Translations under genes and position numbers: made by a program
Shown here: positions 18,570 to 26,947 of the stretch, in pieces
Numbering within the stretch: the first letter of the stretch is position 1
Layout: each line of letters starts with the position of its first letter
From: Arthrobacter sp. MAHUQ-56
GTDB taxonomy: Bacteria > Actinomycetota > Actinomycetes > Actinomycetales > Micrococcaceae
Reading direction: 5' to 3'
Assembly (NCBI RefSeq): GCF_019710585.1
Contig: NZ_JAIFZQ010000010.1
Location: 124,001 to 188,000, forward strand
DNA: 64,000 nt
Notes under the pieces: generated by a model
Seen by the model: only the letters and a program-made list of their open reading frames with translations
What the model was told of the DNA's origin: nothing
The model's database searches: none

Positions 18570-19847
18570 TTAGAGTCGGATCCCCAGCAGGGCGTCCACT
18601 GCGTTGCTCACGAGGTCCTGGTCCGCGGAACTGGCCGGACCGCCGTCGGCATTTGCCTTCCGTGCCCAGCGCGAGACGGCGGCCACCGCAGCAGGGGCGT
18701 TAAGGTCTGCGGCAAGAGCTTCGCGCATCTCGCGCAGCAACGCTGCGCCGGACCCGGCCGGGGCGTGGCCAAGCGCCTGCCGCCACGCCGCCAGGTCCGC
18801 CTTTGCTGCCGCGAAACCCTCATCGGTCCATGACCAGTCCGAACGGTAGTGGTGGGCGAGGATCGCCAGCCGGATGGCCGCAGGGTCCTCCCCCGCCGCC
18901 CGCAACTTGGAGACCAGCACCAGGTTTCCCTTGGACTTACTCATCTTCTCGCCGTCCAGACCCACCATGCCCGCGTGGGCGTAGTGCCTGGCCAGCGGCA
19001 CCCCGGCCAGGGAGAAGGCATGCCCGGCTCCCATCTCATGGTGCGGGAAGATGAGGTCGGAACCGCCGCCCTGCACCGTGAACGGCGAGGGCAGGTACTT
19101 CTGGGCGATGACGGTACATTCGATGTGCCAGCCCGGCCGGCCGGCACCCAGGCTTCCGCCGGGCCAGCTGGGTTCGCCCTCGCGGGCAACCCGCCACAGC
19201 AGCGGGTCCAGTGCCTGCCGCTTGCCGGCGCGTCCGGGGTCGCCGCCGCGCTCGGCGAACAGTTCCAGCATCTGGGCTTCGGCGAGGTGGGAGATGGAGC
19301 CCAGGGTCCAGGCGCCGGGAGCGGTTGACTGCTTTCCGGCCGCCTCGACGTCGTAATAAACGTCGCCGTCGGGCTCACCGTTGGCACCCGGCACCGTGTA
19401 CGCCAAGCCCATGCTGACCAGCCGCTCCACCTCGGGAACGATCAGCCCGATCGATTCGACGGCGCCCACGTAGTGGTCCGGGGCCAGAACGTTCAGCGCT
19501 TCCATGTCCGTCTGGAAAAGCTCCACCTGCTCCGCCGCGAGCTTGCGCCAGTCGACGCCGGTGGCCGTGGCGCGCTCCAGGAGGGGATCGTCGACGTCGG
19601 TGACGTTCTGGACGTAGGACACCTCGCCGCCGGCGTCCCGCCACGCACGGTTAAGTAGGTCGAACGCCACGTAGCTGGCTGCGTGCCCCATGTGGGTGGC
19701 GTCGTAGGGAGTGATGCCGCAAACGTACATGGACGGCCTTGCTTCGGACTCCAGCGCCACCTCTCGGCCTGCGGCGGTATCGAACAGCCGGAGGGCGGGC
19801 ATGTTTCCGGGCAGGTCAGGTACGGGGCGGGTCGTCCAGGATTTCAC
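18570..19847 (-). CDS. mshC: Cysteine--glucosaminyl-inositol ligase MshC (mycothiol synthesis)
   Basis: Joins L-cysteine to glucosaminyl-inositol with ATP, the penultimate step of mycothiol synthesis; evolved from cysteinyl-tRNA synthetase. 425 residues from a GTG start. It shows the zinc-ligand and HIGH-like region [41 protein letters not shown], and KMSKSKGN. The protein lacks the long anticodon-binding domain of CysS, giving the typical MshC length. The family and the uppP neighbour match the known actinobacterial order. A TAGGCT hexamer 6 nt before the GTG indicates a leaderless message. Its presence shows that the organism uses mycothiol. Confidence 0.95.
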   Translation of the reverse strand: MKSWTTRPVPDLPGNMPALRLFDTAAGREVALESEARPSMYVCGITPYDATHMGHAASYVAFDLLNRAWRDAGGEVSYVQNVTDVDDPLLERATATGVDWRKLAAEQVELFQTDMEALNVLAPDHYVGAVESIGLIVPEVERLVSMGLAYTVPGANGEPDGDVYYDVEAAGKQSTAPGAWTLGSISHLAEAQMLELFAERGGDPGRAGKRQALDPLLWRVAREGEPSWPGGSLGAGRPGWHIECTVIAQKYLPSPFTVQGGGSDLIFPHHEMGAGHAFSLAGVPLARHYAHAGMVGLDGEKMSKSKGNLVLVSKLRAAGEDPAAIRLAILAHHYRSDWSWTDEGFAAAKADLAAWRQALGHAPAGSGAALLREMREALAADLNAPAAVAAVSRWARKANADGGPASSADQDLVSNAVDALLGIRL

Positions 19848-19853
19848 AGACCA

Positions 19854-19859
19854 AGCCTA
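19854..19859 (-). promoter_or_regulatory. -10 hexamer of leaderless mshC promoter
   Basis: TAGGCT on the minus strand, 6 nt before the GTG start of mshC. It lies in the 15-bp gap after uppP, so mshC can be transcribed independently of uppP. Confidence 0.5.
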
Positions 19860-19862
19860 GTC

Positions 19863-20696
19863 CTAGGCGCTGATGACGCCGAAACCGAGCAGGAGGTACA
19901 AGGCAAGGCCCAGGAAGATCCGGTACCAGACGAAGAGCCGGTAGCTCCTGGTGGACACGAACTTCAGGAACCAGCCGATGATGACATAGCCCACTACCAG
20001 TGCGATCACGGTGGCCAGCGCCGTTTCGGGTAACCCGAACGGGCCGGTGATGCCTTCTTTGGTCACCACTTTGTAGAGCTGGTAGAGCCCGCTGCCGAAA
20101 ACGGCGGGAATGGCCAGCAGGAACGAGTACCGGGCGGCGGCCTCGCGCGTGTAGCCCATCAGGAGGCCCGCGGTGATGGTGCCGCCGGAGCGGGATACTC
20201 CGGGAATCAGCGCCATGGCCTGCGCCAGGCCGTAGAGGATGCCGTGCTTGTAGGTCAGCCGGCTGAGCTCACGCTCCTGCGAGCCCACAGCGTCTGCCAC
20301 GGCGAGGATAAGGCCGAAGACGATCAGCATGGTTGCCACAAGCCACATGCTGCGGAGGACTGATTCGATCTGGTCCTGGAAAAGCAGCCCCAGGACGATG
20401 ATGGGGAGGCTGCCGAGGATGACCAGCCAGCCCATGCGGGCGTTGGGATCCTGCCGCGACACCTTCCCCGTCAGGGACCCGGCCCATGCCTTGACGATCC
20501 GGACGATGTCCCGCCAAAAATAGATCAGCACTGCAGTCTCGGTGCCGAGCTGGGTGATGGCCGTGAATGCAGCTCCGGGGTCCTCAGCGTTGGGGAGGAA
20601 CTCGCCCACGATCCGCAGGTGTGCGCTTGATGAAATCGGTAAAAATTCGGTCAGTCCCTGCACTAGGCCCAGCAGGGCCGCTTCAAACCAGTTCAC
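19863..20696 (-). CDS. uppP: Undecaprenyl-diphosphatase UppP (BacA)
   Basis: Integral membrane phosphatase that recycles undecaprenyl diphosphate to the monophosphate carrier for peptidoglycan synthesis. 277 residues from GTG. Both catalytic motifs are visible: [18 protein letters not shown] (Glu/Ser-rich motif 1) and PGVSRSGGT (motif 2 with Arg). About eight hydrophobic segments. It lies 15 bp before mshC on the same strand. A TAGGGT hexamer sits 6 nt before the GTG. Overproduction of this family gives bacitracin resistance. Confidence 0.96.
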   Translation of the reverse strand: MNWFEAALLGLVQGLTEFLPISSSAHLRIVGEFLPNAEDPGAAFTAITQLGTETAVLIYFWRDIVRIVKAWAGSLTGKVSRQDPNARMGWLVILGSLPIIVLGLLFQDQIESVLRSMWLVATMLIVFGLILAVADAVGSQERELSRLTYKHGILYGLAQAMALIPGVSRSGGTITAGLLMGYTREAAARYSFLLAIPAVFGSGLYQLYKVVTKEGITGPFGLPETALATVIALVVGYVIIGWFLKFVSTRSYRLFVWYRIFLGLALYLLLGFGVISA

Positions 20697-20702
20697 GCTA
20701 AG

Positions 20703-20708
20703 ACCCTA
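20703..20708 (-). promoter_or_regulatory. -10 hexamer of leaderless uppP promoter
   Basis: TAGGGT on the minus strand, 6 nt before the GTG at 20696. It is divergent from the aldo/keto reductase promoter 26 bp away. Confidence 0.5.
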
Positions 20709-20734
20709 CGGCATGGCAGCGGTGGTTCTGCCCG

Positions 20735-20740
20735 TAAGCT
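20735..20740 (+). promoter_or_regulatory. -10 hexamer of leaderless aldo/keto reductase promoter
   Basis: TAAGCT followed by 7 nt and the ATG at 20748; no room for a ribosome-binding site. Confidence 0.5.
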
Positions 20741-20747
20741 AGCTGCT

Positions 20748-21680
20748 ATGCAGCAGCGCTACGTCGGCAACAGTGGATTGCGAGTCTCGGCCCTCTCCCT
20801 GGGCACCCGGTCCTGGGGTGGAGAAACCGACGAACAGGACGCTTCCGAACTGCTGCGCACTTTCCTCGACGCCGGTGGGCGCCACCTGGACACTTCCGCG
20901 TCCTACGCGGGAGGCGGTTCCGAGGCTGTCATCGGGTCACTCCTGGGAGACGTGGTGTCCCGGACGGAGGTTTCCATCTCCACCAAGGCGGGAATGACGA
21001 CGCCGGATGGCCGGCGGGCGGTGGATGCATCGCGTAATGCGATGCTCACCGGCCTGGACGCGAGCCTGGCACGGCTGGGCACGGACTACGTTGATGTCTG
21101 GTTCGCGGAGGCCTGGGATGCCAATGTGCCGCTGGAGGAAACGTTGTCCGCACTGGAGCTTGCTGTGCGGACCGGGCGTGCACGCTACGCAGGGATCTCC
21201 AATTTCCGGGGCTGGCAGGCGGCCAAGGCCGCCGCCGTCAGCAGCTTCCCGCTGGTGGCGGCCCAGGCTGAATACTCGTTCCTTGAACGGCGGGCCGAGG
21301 CTGAACTGATACCGGCCCTCGGAGACGCCGGGCTGGGCCTGATGGCCTGGGGTCCGCTTGGCCGCGGAGTCCTCACCGGGAAATACCGTGGCGGCATCCC
21401 CGCCGGCTCCCGTGGCGCGTCCGGAAATGGGGCCGCGTATGTGGAGAAATATCTTGGCGAGAAGCCTTCCCGCATTGTGGACGCCGTCTGCATGGCCGCC
21501 AACGGCCTGGGCCGTACCCCACAGGACGTCGCGCTGGCCTGGCTGCTGTCACAGCACAACGTCGCTACCGCGATTGTGGGTCCGCGCACACCCGTGCAAC
21601 TAAAGGAACTCCTGGATGCGCAGCTGACGCCGCTGCCGCCCCAGATTGCCCGGGCGCTGGAGGACGTTTCGGCCGCCTGA
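20748..21680 (+). CDS. Aldo/keto reductase family protein with Glu in place of catalytic His
   Basis: 310-residue (alpha/beta)8 NADPH-dependent oxidoreductase family member. The family tetrad reads Asp48 (HLDTS), Tyr53 (ASYAGG), Lys80 (STKAG) and, where His normally sits in YxDLxxxHxWD, Glu121 in YVDVWFAEAWD. The C-terminal cofactor segment (AIVGPRTPVQLKELL) is intact, so NADPH binding is likely. Loss of the His is known in steroid 5-beta-reductases (AKR1D), where Glu changes the reaction from carbonyl to double-bond reduction, so the substrate class here may differ. It is divergent from uppP with no clear partner gene. Confidence 0.88.
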   Translation: MQQRYVGNSGLRVSALSLGTRSWGGETDEQDASELLRTFLDAGGRHLDTSASYAGGGSEAVIGSLLGDVVSRTEVSISTKAGMTTPDGRRAVDASRNAMLTGLDASLARLGTDYVDVWFAEAWDANVPLEETLSALELAVRTGRARYAGISNFRGWQAAKAAAVSSFPLVAAQAEYSFLERRAEAELIPALGDAGLGLMAWGPLGRGVLTGKYRGGIPAGSRGASGNGAAYVEKYLGEKPSRIVDAVCMAANGLGRTPQDVALAWLLSQHNVATAIVGPRTPVQLKELLDAQLTPLPPQIARALEDVSAA

Positions 21681-21702
21681 CTGCTGAGGCTGCCGCTTAC
21701 CC

Positions 21703-21969
21703 TTATTCTTCGACGATCTCGAGGTCCTCATCCTCGTCCACGTCGGCTTCCTCTCCCTCTTCGTCTTCGTCGTCAAAGACCTGCAGCGGGGTTACTTCGT
21801 TGTAGGCCTCGTAAAGTGCGTCTTCGTAGACTTCGAAGGCGTCGGCGACGGCGAAAAATGCCGACTCGACTGAGGGGTCACCGTCACCGCGGCGGTTCGA
21901 TGCTGCTATAAGGTGTTCTTCCAAAGCGGTGGTCAGGGACGAAAGCGCGACACGCGGATCGATGCTCAT
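21703..21969 (-). CDS. Small highly acidic protein, unknown function
   Basis: 88 residues. A helical N-terminal half (SIDPRVALSSLTTALEEHLIAASNRRGD, then FFAVADAFEVYEDALYEAY) is followed by a C-terminal tail of almost only Asp/Glu (about 65-88). I recognise it as a conserved short actinobacterial type but cannot name a function. The gene has a TAACGT hexamer 6 nt before the ATG, supporting it as a real leaderless gene. It lies between convergent aldo/keto reductase and the divergent DUF5703 gene. The acidic tail suggests a partner-binding or nucleic-acid-mimicking role, which is speculation. Confidence 0.72.
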   Translation of the reverse strand: MSIDPRVALSSLTTALEEHLIAASNRRGDGDPSVESAFFAVADAFEVYEDALYEAYNEVTPLQVFDDEDEEGEEADVDEDEDLEIVEE

Positions 21970-21975
21970 GACTTC

Positions 21976-21981
21976 ACGTTA
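21976..21981 (-). promoter_or_regulatory. -10 hexamer of leaderless acidic-protein gene
   Basis: TAACGT on the minus strand, 6 nt before the ATG at 21969. It is shared intergenic space with the divergent DUF5703 gene, which by contrast has a GGAG ribosome site. Confidence 0.45.
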
Positions 21982-22009
21982 GCCGGAAACGGACGAAAAT
22001 GGAGAGCAA

Positions 22010-22243
22010 ATGAAGGAACAATTTCTCACCAGCTCGGTCCAGCGGGAACGGGACTACGCCAGGCAGTACGAGTACCTCGTACTGACCGTCAGCGCCGATG
22101 ATTCCCTGCCTGAAGCGCGCCGCCGCCTGGTGGAACACTCCGAATACGGCAAGTGGGAACTGGAACGCAGCAAGCTTTACGTTGGCGGCGGCCGGCGCTT
22201 CTGGCTGCGCCGCCGGGTGATGCAGGTCCAACGGACCGTCTAG
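22010..22243 (+). CDS. DUF5703-like small protein
   Basis: 77 residues, with GGAG 7 nt before the ATG. The conserved block is QYEYLVLTVSADDSLPEARR, then EHSEYGKWELERSKLY and GGGRRFWLRRRVMQVQR. This pattern (EYG-WEL ... R-WLRR) matches the short DUF5703 family of actinobacteria. Basic, no membrane segment. Function unknown. Its stop codon lies within the first unit of a 27-bp tandem repeat. Confidence 0.8.
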   Translation: MKEQFLTSSVQRERDYARQYEYLVLTVSADDSLPEARRRLVEHSEYGKWELERSKLYVGGGRRFWLRRRVMQVQRTV

Positions 22244-22299
22244 AGCCGCGCCGCCCAACGGACCGTCCAGAACCGCGCCGCCCAGCGGACCGCCTAGTC
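22229..22299. repeat. 27-bp tandem repeat, about 2.6 copies, spanning two convergent stop codons
   Basis: Units at 22229-22255, 22256-22282 and a partial one from 22283, each beginning CAACGGACCGTC or a close variant. Unit 1 holds the DUF5703 stop codon and the partial unit 3 holds the minus-strand acyl-CoA dehydrogenase stop. It looks like recent slipped-strand duplication of a gene end. Confidence 0.85.
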
Positions 22300-23457
22300 T
22301 TCCAGGGGCCCGAGCCAGGCGTTGGCCACCGTGTTGTGGGCTGATTCGTCGTCGGACGGGTGGAACATCCCGGCGAGCACATCCCGGTACAGCCGCTCAA
22401 GTTCCGACCCCCGAAAGTAGCTCGAACCCCCGCTGACGCGGATGGCCAGGTCCACCACGCGACGAGCCGTTTCCGTCGCGTTCACCTTCAGGCCCACCAA
22501 CTTCGGGAACCATTGCGCCCCGTGGTCCGCCAGGGCGTCGACGTCGGCGGCCACGGTCTTCAGCTGCGGGTACAGGTTGTCCATGGCCATGGCGGCCTCT
22601 GCCACCTTCCAGCGGATGTCCGGATCCCGCGCGTAGCTTCGTCCGCCGTTCTTGAACGAAGTGCGGCGTTTTACCGTCTCCACTCCTACGGCCAGTGCGC
22701 GTTCGCCCAGGCCTGTGTAGACGGCGGCGAGCAGGGTTTCGAAGCAGGCGAAGATCGCGAAGACCAGCGGGTCCGGATTTGGCCCGACGGCGAGCTTGCG
22801 GAAGATCCTGTCAGCCGGCACGTGTACGCCGTCCAGGACGGTGGTGGCGGACTGGCTGGCGCGCATCCCCAGGGTGTCCCAGTCGTCGAGGATGCGGTAC
22901 CCGGGGGTCTGGCGGGTGATGAAGCCGTGGACCAGTTCCCCGGCGCCGTTCCGCGCGTCCTGGTCCTTGCCGAAGATCCCCAGCCGTGTCCACGCCGGGG
23001 AAAGGCTGGTGAAGATCTTCGTGCCGGTGAACGTGTATCCGCCTTCCGCGTCACGTTCGGCAACCGTCCGGGAGTCGAAGAGGACCGCGTCATTGCCCGC
23101 CTCGGAGTTGCCGAACGCGAACACCTCGCCCTGCGCGGCCTCCTGGAGGACGAAGTCCAGGGAGTCGTCGCCCCGGGCTGCCAGGACGTGCGCGACGCCG
23201 GTCCAGACGAGGTGCATGTTGACGGCCAGGGCGGTGGCCGGAGCCGCCGTTGCCAGCCTTCGCTGGCACTGCGCCGCCGCTTCAAGCCCGAAGCCCGGGC
23301 CGCCGTCGGACGTTGGAACGAAAAGCTTCAGGTACCCGGCGGCGGCAAGCTCCTGCAGGTCCTCGTGGAAGAACGCGTTGTCGCGGTCATAACCCGCGGC
23401 GCGGCTGCGGATCCGCTCCAGGAGGGTGTCGGGCAGGAGCTGCTCCGGGGTCGTCAC
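22294..23457 (-). CDS. Acyl-CoA dehydrogenase family flavoprotein
   Basis: 387-residue FAD enzyme of the acyl-CoA dehydrogenase superfamily. It shows an N-terminal helical domain, middle beta domain with GNSEAGNDAVLFDSRTVAER and FTGTKIFTSLSPAW, and a C-terminal helical domain with RRVVDLAIRVSGGSSYFRGSELERLYRD. The usual catalytic Glu region is not obvious; the SGGSSYFR motif resembles the DszC/HpaH-type monooxygenase and Acd-like subgroups, so it may be a flavin monooxygenase or a dehydrogenase on an unusual acyl substrate. It starts with GTG 7 bp after the M20 peptidase stop, so the two are co-transcribed. Confidence 0.82.
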   Translation of the reverse strand: MTTPEQLLPDTLLERIRSRAAGYDRDNAFFHEDLQELAAAGYLKLFVPTSDGGPGFGLEAAAQCQRRLATAAPATALAVNMHLVWTGVAHVLAARGDDSLDFVLQEAAQGEVFAFGNSEAGNDAVLFDSRTVAERDAEGGYTFTGTKIFTSLSPAWTRLGIFGKDQDARNGAGELVHGFITRQTPGYRILDDWDTLGMRASQSATTVLDGVHVPADRIFRKLAVGPNPDPLVFAIFACFETLLAAVYTGLGERALAVGVETVKRRTSFKNGGRSYARDPDIRWKVAEAAMAMDNLYPQLKTVAADVDALADHGAQWFPKLVGLKVNATETARRVVDLAIRVSGGSSYFRGSELERLYRDVLAGMFHPSDDESAHNTVANAWLGPLED

Positions 23458-23464
23458 CAGGGCC

Positions 23465-24769
23465 TCAGTAGTTGGTCAGCAGGGTGTCGAGCACCCTGGC
23501 GCCGAACTTGAGGGAGTCGGCGGGGACCCGTTCGTCGACGCCGTGGAACATGCCGGTGAAGTCCAGCTCGTCCGGAAGCATCAGCGGCGCGAAGCCGTAG
23601 CCGGTGATTCCGAGGCGGCTCAGCGATTTGTTGTCCGTACCGCCGGAGAGGGTGTAGGGCAGGACCTTCGCACCGGGGTCCTCCTTGTGCAGGGCATCGA
23701 TCATGGAGTCCACGAGGTTGCCGGCGAACGGGACCTCAAGGGAGACGTCATTGTGGACGTAGCTAACGTCGACGCCGTTGCCTGCCAGCTCGCGGACGAT
23801 TTCGAGGACCTGCTGTTCCTGGCCCGGCAGGGTCCGGCAGTCCACCAGCGCTTCCGCCGACTCCGGGATGACGTTGTGCTTGTAGCCGCCCTTGAGGAGC
23901 GTCGGGTTGGTGGTGTTCTGCAGGGTCGCTCCGACGAAGCGCGCCACCGTTCCAAGCTGGCTGAGCAGGAGGTCCGGATTGTCGGCGTCGAACTCCACCC
24001 CGGTGAGTTCGGTCACGCCGTCCAGGAACTGGCGGGTGGTGGGCGTGAGCTCGATGGGCCATTTGTATTCGCCGATGCGTGTGACGGCCCCGGCAAGCCG
24101 GGTGACGGCGTTGTCGGTGTTGATCTGGGAGCCGTGGCCCGCGCGGCCGTGGGCCACCAGCCGGAGCCAAGAGATGCCCTTCTCGGCGGTCTGCAGGAGG
24201 TAGGTGCGCTGGCCGCCGATGGTGGCGGAGAAGCCGCCCACCTCGGAGATGGCCTCGGTGGCGCCCTCGAACAGTTCGGGGCGGTTGTCCACCGCGTACC
24301 GGGCGCCGTAGACGCCGCCGGCTTCCTCGTCGGCGAAGAAGGCGAAGATGATGTCGCGTTTGGGCTTCCTGCCTTCCCTTGCGAAGCCCCGCAGGACCGA
24401 GAGGATCATGGCGTCCATGTCCTTCATGTCGACGGCGCCGCGGCCCCAGATGAGGCCGTCCTTCAGTTCGGCGCCGAACGGGTCGACGGACCACTGGTCG
24501 CGAAGGGCCGGAACGACGTCCAGGTGGCCGTGCACTACGAGTGCGCTGGCGGACGGGTCCTCGCCGGCCATGCGGGTGACCACGTTGGCGCGGCCGGGGG
24601 CGGACTCGAAGATCTCGGCGTCAAGGCCCACCTCTTCGATCAGCCCGGCGGCGTACTCGGCGGCAGCCCGCTCCCCCGGTCCGGATCCGTCGCCGTAGTT
24701 GGAGGTGTCGATCCGGATGAGCTCCTGGCAGATCCGGACTACTTCATCCTGGGGCAGGACGTCAGGCAT
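23465..24769 (-). CDS. M20 family zinc metallopeptidase (dipeptidase/deacylase type)
   Basis: 434-residue cytosolic hydrolase with two metal ions. Metal ligands are in VVHGHLDVVP (His, Asp), WGRGAVDMKDMDA (Asp), ADEEAGG (catalytic Glu, Glu ligand) and the C-terminal GGTDNKSL region. The lid domain (about 185-300) includes AHGRAGHGSQI. Substrate is not predictable: amino-acid or peptide amides are typical. RBS GGAGCC precedes the ATG. First gene of a two-gene operon with the acyl-CoA dehydrogenase-like protein; a shared role in degrading an N-acyl compound is inference. Confidence 0.9.
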   Translation of the reverse strand: MPDVLPQDEVVRICQELIRIDTSNYGDGSGPGERAAAEYAAGLIEEVGLDAEIFESAPGRANVVTRMAGEDPSASALVVHGHLDVVPALRDQWSVDPFGAELKDGLIWGRGAVDMKDMDAMILSVLRGFAREGRKPKRDIIFAFFADEEAGGVYGARYAVDNRPELFEGATEAISEVGGFSATIGGQRTYLLQTAEKGISWLRLVAHGRAGHGSQINTDNAVTRLAGAVTRIGEYKWPIELTPTTRQFLDGVTELTGVEFDADNPDLLLSQLGTVARFVGATLQNTTNPTLLKGGYKHNVIPESAEALVDCRTLPGQEQQVLEIVRELAGNGVDVSYVHNDVSLEVPFAGNLVDSMIDALHKEDPGAKVLPYTLSGGTDNKSLSRLGITGYGFAPLMLPDELDFTGMFHGVDERVPADSLKFGARVLDTLLTNY

Positions 24770-24937
24770 GTGAAGGCTCCTCGCTTGGGACTGGGTGGAA
24801 AACGGGCTGAATCGCTGCCCTCAGCCTACCGAGTTGGCCCGATTCGTTGTTCACGAAAAGTCGTGTTAGAGTTTTTCTCGCTGCTTCGGAGAGGCGCGAA
24901 ACACTGAAAGGTGTGAACGGCTCCCCGAATACCACCT

Positions 24938-25020
24938 GCGCGGGTGGCGGAATGGCAGACGCGCTAGCTTGAGGTGCTAGTCCTCGAAAGGGGGTGGGGG
25001 TTCAAGTCCCCCTCCGCGCA
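24938..25020 (+). tRNA. tRNA-Leu (anticodon GAG)
   Basis: Class II tRNA with long variable arm. The acceptor stem pairs GCGCGGG (24938-24944) with TCCGCGC (25013-25019), with discriminator A at 25020. The anticodon stem CTAGC/GCTAG encloses loop TTGAGGT, giving anticodon GAG, which reads CUC and CUU. The T arm is GGGGG-TTCAAGT-CCCCC. CCA is not encoded (CAC follows). A possible -10 TAGAGT lies at 24867-24872, implying a 5' leader of about 60 nt removed by RNase P. Confidence 0.96.
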
Positions 25021-25028
25021 CACATGGG

Positions 25029-25061
25029 AAGCCCCGGAAAATCGTTGATTTTCCGGGGCTT
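25029..25061 (+). terminator. Terminator of tRNA-Leu
   Basis: Perfect 15-bp stem (25029-25043 and 25047-25061) with a GTT loop, followed by TTCCTTGTTCC. It begins 8 bp after the tRNA and also faces the 3' end of the convergent GNAT gene. Confidence 0.85.
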
Positions 25062-25137
25062 TCCTTGTTCCTGCGCCACGCGGCCCGCTCGCCAGCCGTG
25101 CCGGGTTGGCGACCTAAGGCAGGGACGTACCCGGAGG

Positions 25138-25674
25138 TCAGAGTATCCGCTGGAACAATCGGTGGTCCTGCCACTGGCCGGCTATCCGGAGGTAGCCGCG
25201 CGCCGTGCCATAGGACTCGAAGCCGTTCTTCTCAAGCACCCTTTGGGATGCGGTGTTGTGCACCAGCGTCGCGGCTTCAAGGCGGTGGAGGTTCAGCACC
25301 GCCTTGGCGATGTCCGCGGCTGCGGCCACCGCCGCGGTCATGACTCCGGACCCCTGCTGCGCCTGGTCAATCCAGTAGCCAAGGTGTGCGTTCTGGAAGG
25401 CACCGCGCACGATCGAACTCAGCGTCAGCAGTCCGACGATGCTGCTGCCCCTTGCGAGCACCATCGGAAGAGCCGTGCCCGCGGCGAGTTCACCACGCTG
25501 CCTGGTGATCACCTCTCGCTGGCCGTGGACTGTGTAGAACGTCTCGGGGCGGATTGGCTCCCACGGGGCGAGGTGTGTGCGGTTCCGCTGGAATGCCTCT
25601 GCCAGCGCCCGGGCATCCAATTCCTGGACTGGCCGGAGCACGATGCCGCCTGCGAGAACAGAAGAGAAATCCAT
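25138..25674 (-). CDS. GNAT acetyltransferase of RimJ/RimL type
   Basis: 178-residue N-acetyltransferase predicted to acetylate an amine, possibly a protein N-terminus, with acetyl-CoA. It has IVLRPVQELDARALAEAF near the start, HLGYWIDQAQQGSGVMTAA as the acetyl-CoA-binding segment (Q-G-S-G in place of RGKG), and the C-terminal RLEAATLVHNTASQRVLEKNGF typical of the RimJ/RimL branch. A TAGTGT hexamer 6 nt before the ATG indicates a leaderless mRNA. It is convergent with the tRNA. Confidence 0.9.
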   Translation of the reverse strand: MDFSSVLAGGIVLRPVQELDARALAEAFQRNRTHLAPWEPIRPETFYTVHGQREVITRQRGELAAGTALPMVLARGSSIVGLLTLSSIVRGAFQNAHLGYWIDQAQQGSGVMTAAVAAAADIAKAVLNLHRLEAATLVHNTASQRVLEKNGFESYGTARGYLRIAGQWQDHRLFQRIL

Positions 25675-25680
25675 CCGCCC

Positions 25681-25686
25681 ACACTA
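25681..25686 (-). promoter_or_regulatory. -10 hexamer of leaderless GNAT gene
   Basis: TAGTGT on the minus strand, 6 nt before the ATG at 25674. Confidence 0.5.
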
Positions 25687-25879
25687 CCCATCCGGGTGCC
25701 TTCGTGGGGCCCCGCGCGAAGTCCGGGGCCACAGATGCCTGTCCATGCAATGGACATCAGCGCTGGTGCGAGGATTGAGGACCCGGCCGCCCCCATTGGC
25801 ATCGCGGTGCATTTCCAGGGCCAGGGACAGCGATAGGTTGGTGCGGTACGCCAGACCGGATCGGGACATGGGAGCAGAA

Positions 25880-26902
25880 GTGAAAGCGATCGTATATGCA
25901 GAGACAGGGCCTTCGACGGTATTGCGGTTTCAGGACAGGCCGATCGCCAACCCCGGGGACGGCGAAGTCCGGGTCCGGCTCGTGGTGTCCGGGGTGAATC
26001 CCACTGACTGGAAATCACGGTCCGGAGGCGGGAGCAAGAAGCTTGACGCACCCAAGGTCCCTAACCAGGACGGAGCCGGCGTGATCGACGAAGTAGGCCC
26101 CGGAGTGGGTGGACTCAGTGTTGGTGACCGGGTCTGGCTCTGGGATGTTGCCTGGGGCTGCAATGAAGGCACGGCCCAGGAGTACGTCGTCGTACCGGCG
26201 CATAAGGCCGTGGCGCTTCCCGACACCGAGTCCTTCGACACCGGCGCCTCCCTGGGGATACCAGCGTTGACAGCGCACCGGGCACTGACGTCCAACGAGG
26301 ACGGGCCTGCCAGGCTCTCCGCGGGGGCCCTGGCGGGCCGGACCGTGCTGGTCACCGGCGGCGCCGGTGCAGTGGGGCACGCCGCCATCCAGCTCGCATG
26401 CTGGGCCGGTGCAACAGTCATCACAACCGTCAGCGGGGACCGGAAGGCTGACCTCGCGCGGCGCGCCGGTGCGGCAAAGGTGGTCAACTACCGGACGGAC
26501 GACGTCGTTGCTTCAGTCCGCGCGGAAGTGACGGAGGGTGTTGACATCATCGTGGACGTCAACGCCCCAGCGAACATCGGCACGGACCTGCAGGTGCTCA
26601 AACCCGGGGGAACCATCTCCATCTACGCCGCCAACCCCGGGGAATCACTCAACGTGCCCATCCGCGAAAGCATGACAAAGAACGTCCGGTACCAGTTCAT
26701 CCTCACCTACACCGTCACGGACGAGCAGAAACAGCACGCAGTGGCCGCCGTGGCGGACGCCCTGGCCGCGGGCGCGCTCCGCGTCGGGGAGGAACACGGG
26801 CTGCCGGTGACCCGCTTCCCGCTCGAGGCGACGGCTGCAGCCCACGACGCCGTTGAACAGGGCACGGTTGGAAAGGTGCTCGTCGACATCGCAGCCCCCT
26901 AA
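25880..26902 (+). CDS. Medium-chain dehydrogenase/reductase, quinone-oxidoreductase-like
   Basis: 340-residue NADPH-dependent MDR superfamily oxidoreductase without the zinc-binding loop. It has KAIVYAETGPSTVLRFQDRP at the start, SGVNPTDWKSRSG, and the cofactor site VTGGAGAVGHAAIQLA. I chose GTG at 25880 over the in-frame ATG at 25868 because GGAG lies 5 nt upstream of the GTG and the family normally begins MKAI. It likely reduces quinones or reactive carbonyls. The next gene follows 45 bp downstream on the same strand. Confidence 0.88.
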   Translation: MKAIVYAETGPSTVLRFQDRPIANPGDGEVRVRLVVSGVNPTDWKSRSGGGSKKLDAPKVPNQDGAGVIDEVGPGVGGLSVGDRVWLWDVAWGCNEGTAQEYVVVPAHKAVALPDTESFDTGASLGIPALTAHRALTSNEDGPARLSAGALAGRTVLVTGGAGAVGHAAIQLACWAGATVITTVSGDRKADLARRAGAAKVVNYRTDDVVASVRAEVTEGVDIIVDVNAPANIGTDLQVLKPGGTISIYAANPGESLNVPIRESMTKNVRYQFILTYTVTDEQKQHAVAAVADALAAGALRVGEEHGLPVTRFPLEATAAAHDAVEQGTVGKVLVDIAAP

Positions 26903-26947
26903 GCGGCCTTGCCGACATGAATGGGCGGCCCGGCGCATACTGGAGCG

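Noticed and set aside
21703..21969. Reading the acidic 88-residue protein as a second Pup-like modifier
   Set aside because: It is acidic and small, but ends EIVEE without the GGQ/GGE end and lacks the Pup helical motif, so there is no basis for calling it a modifier.
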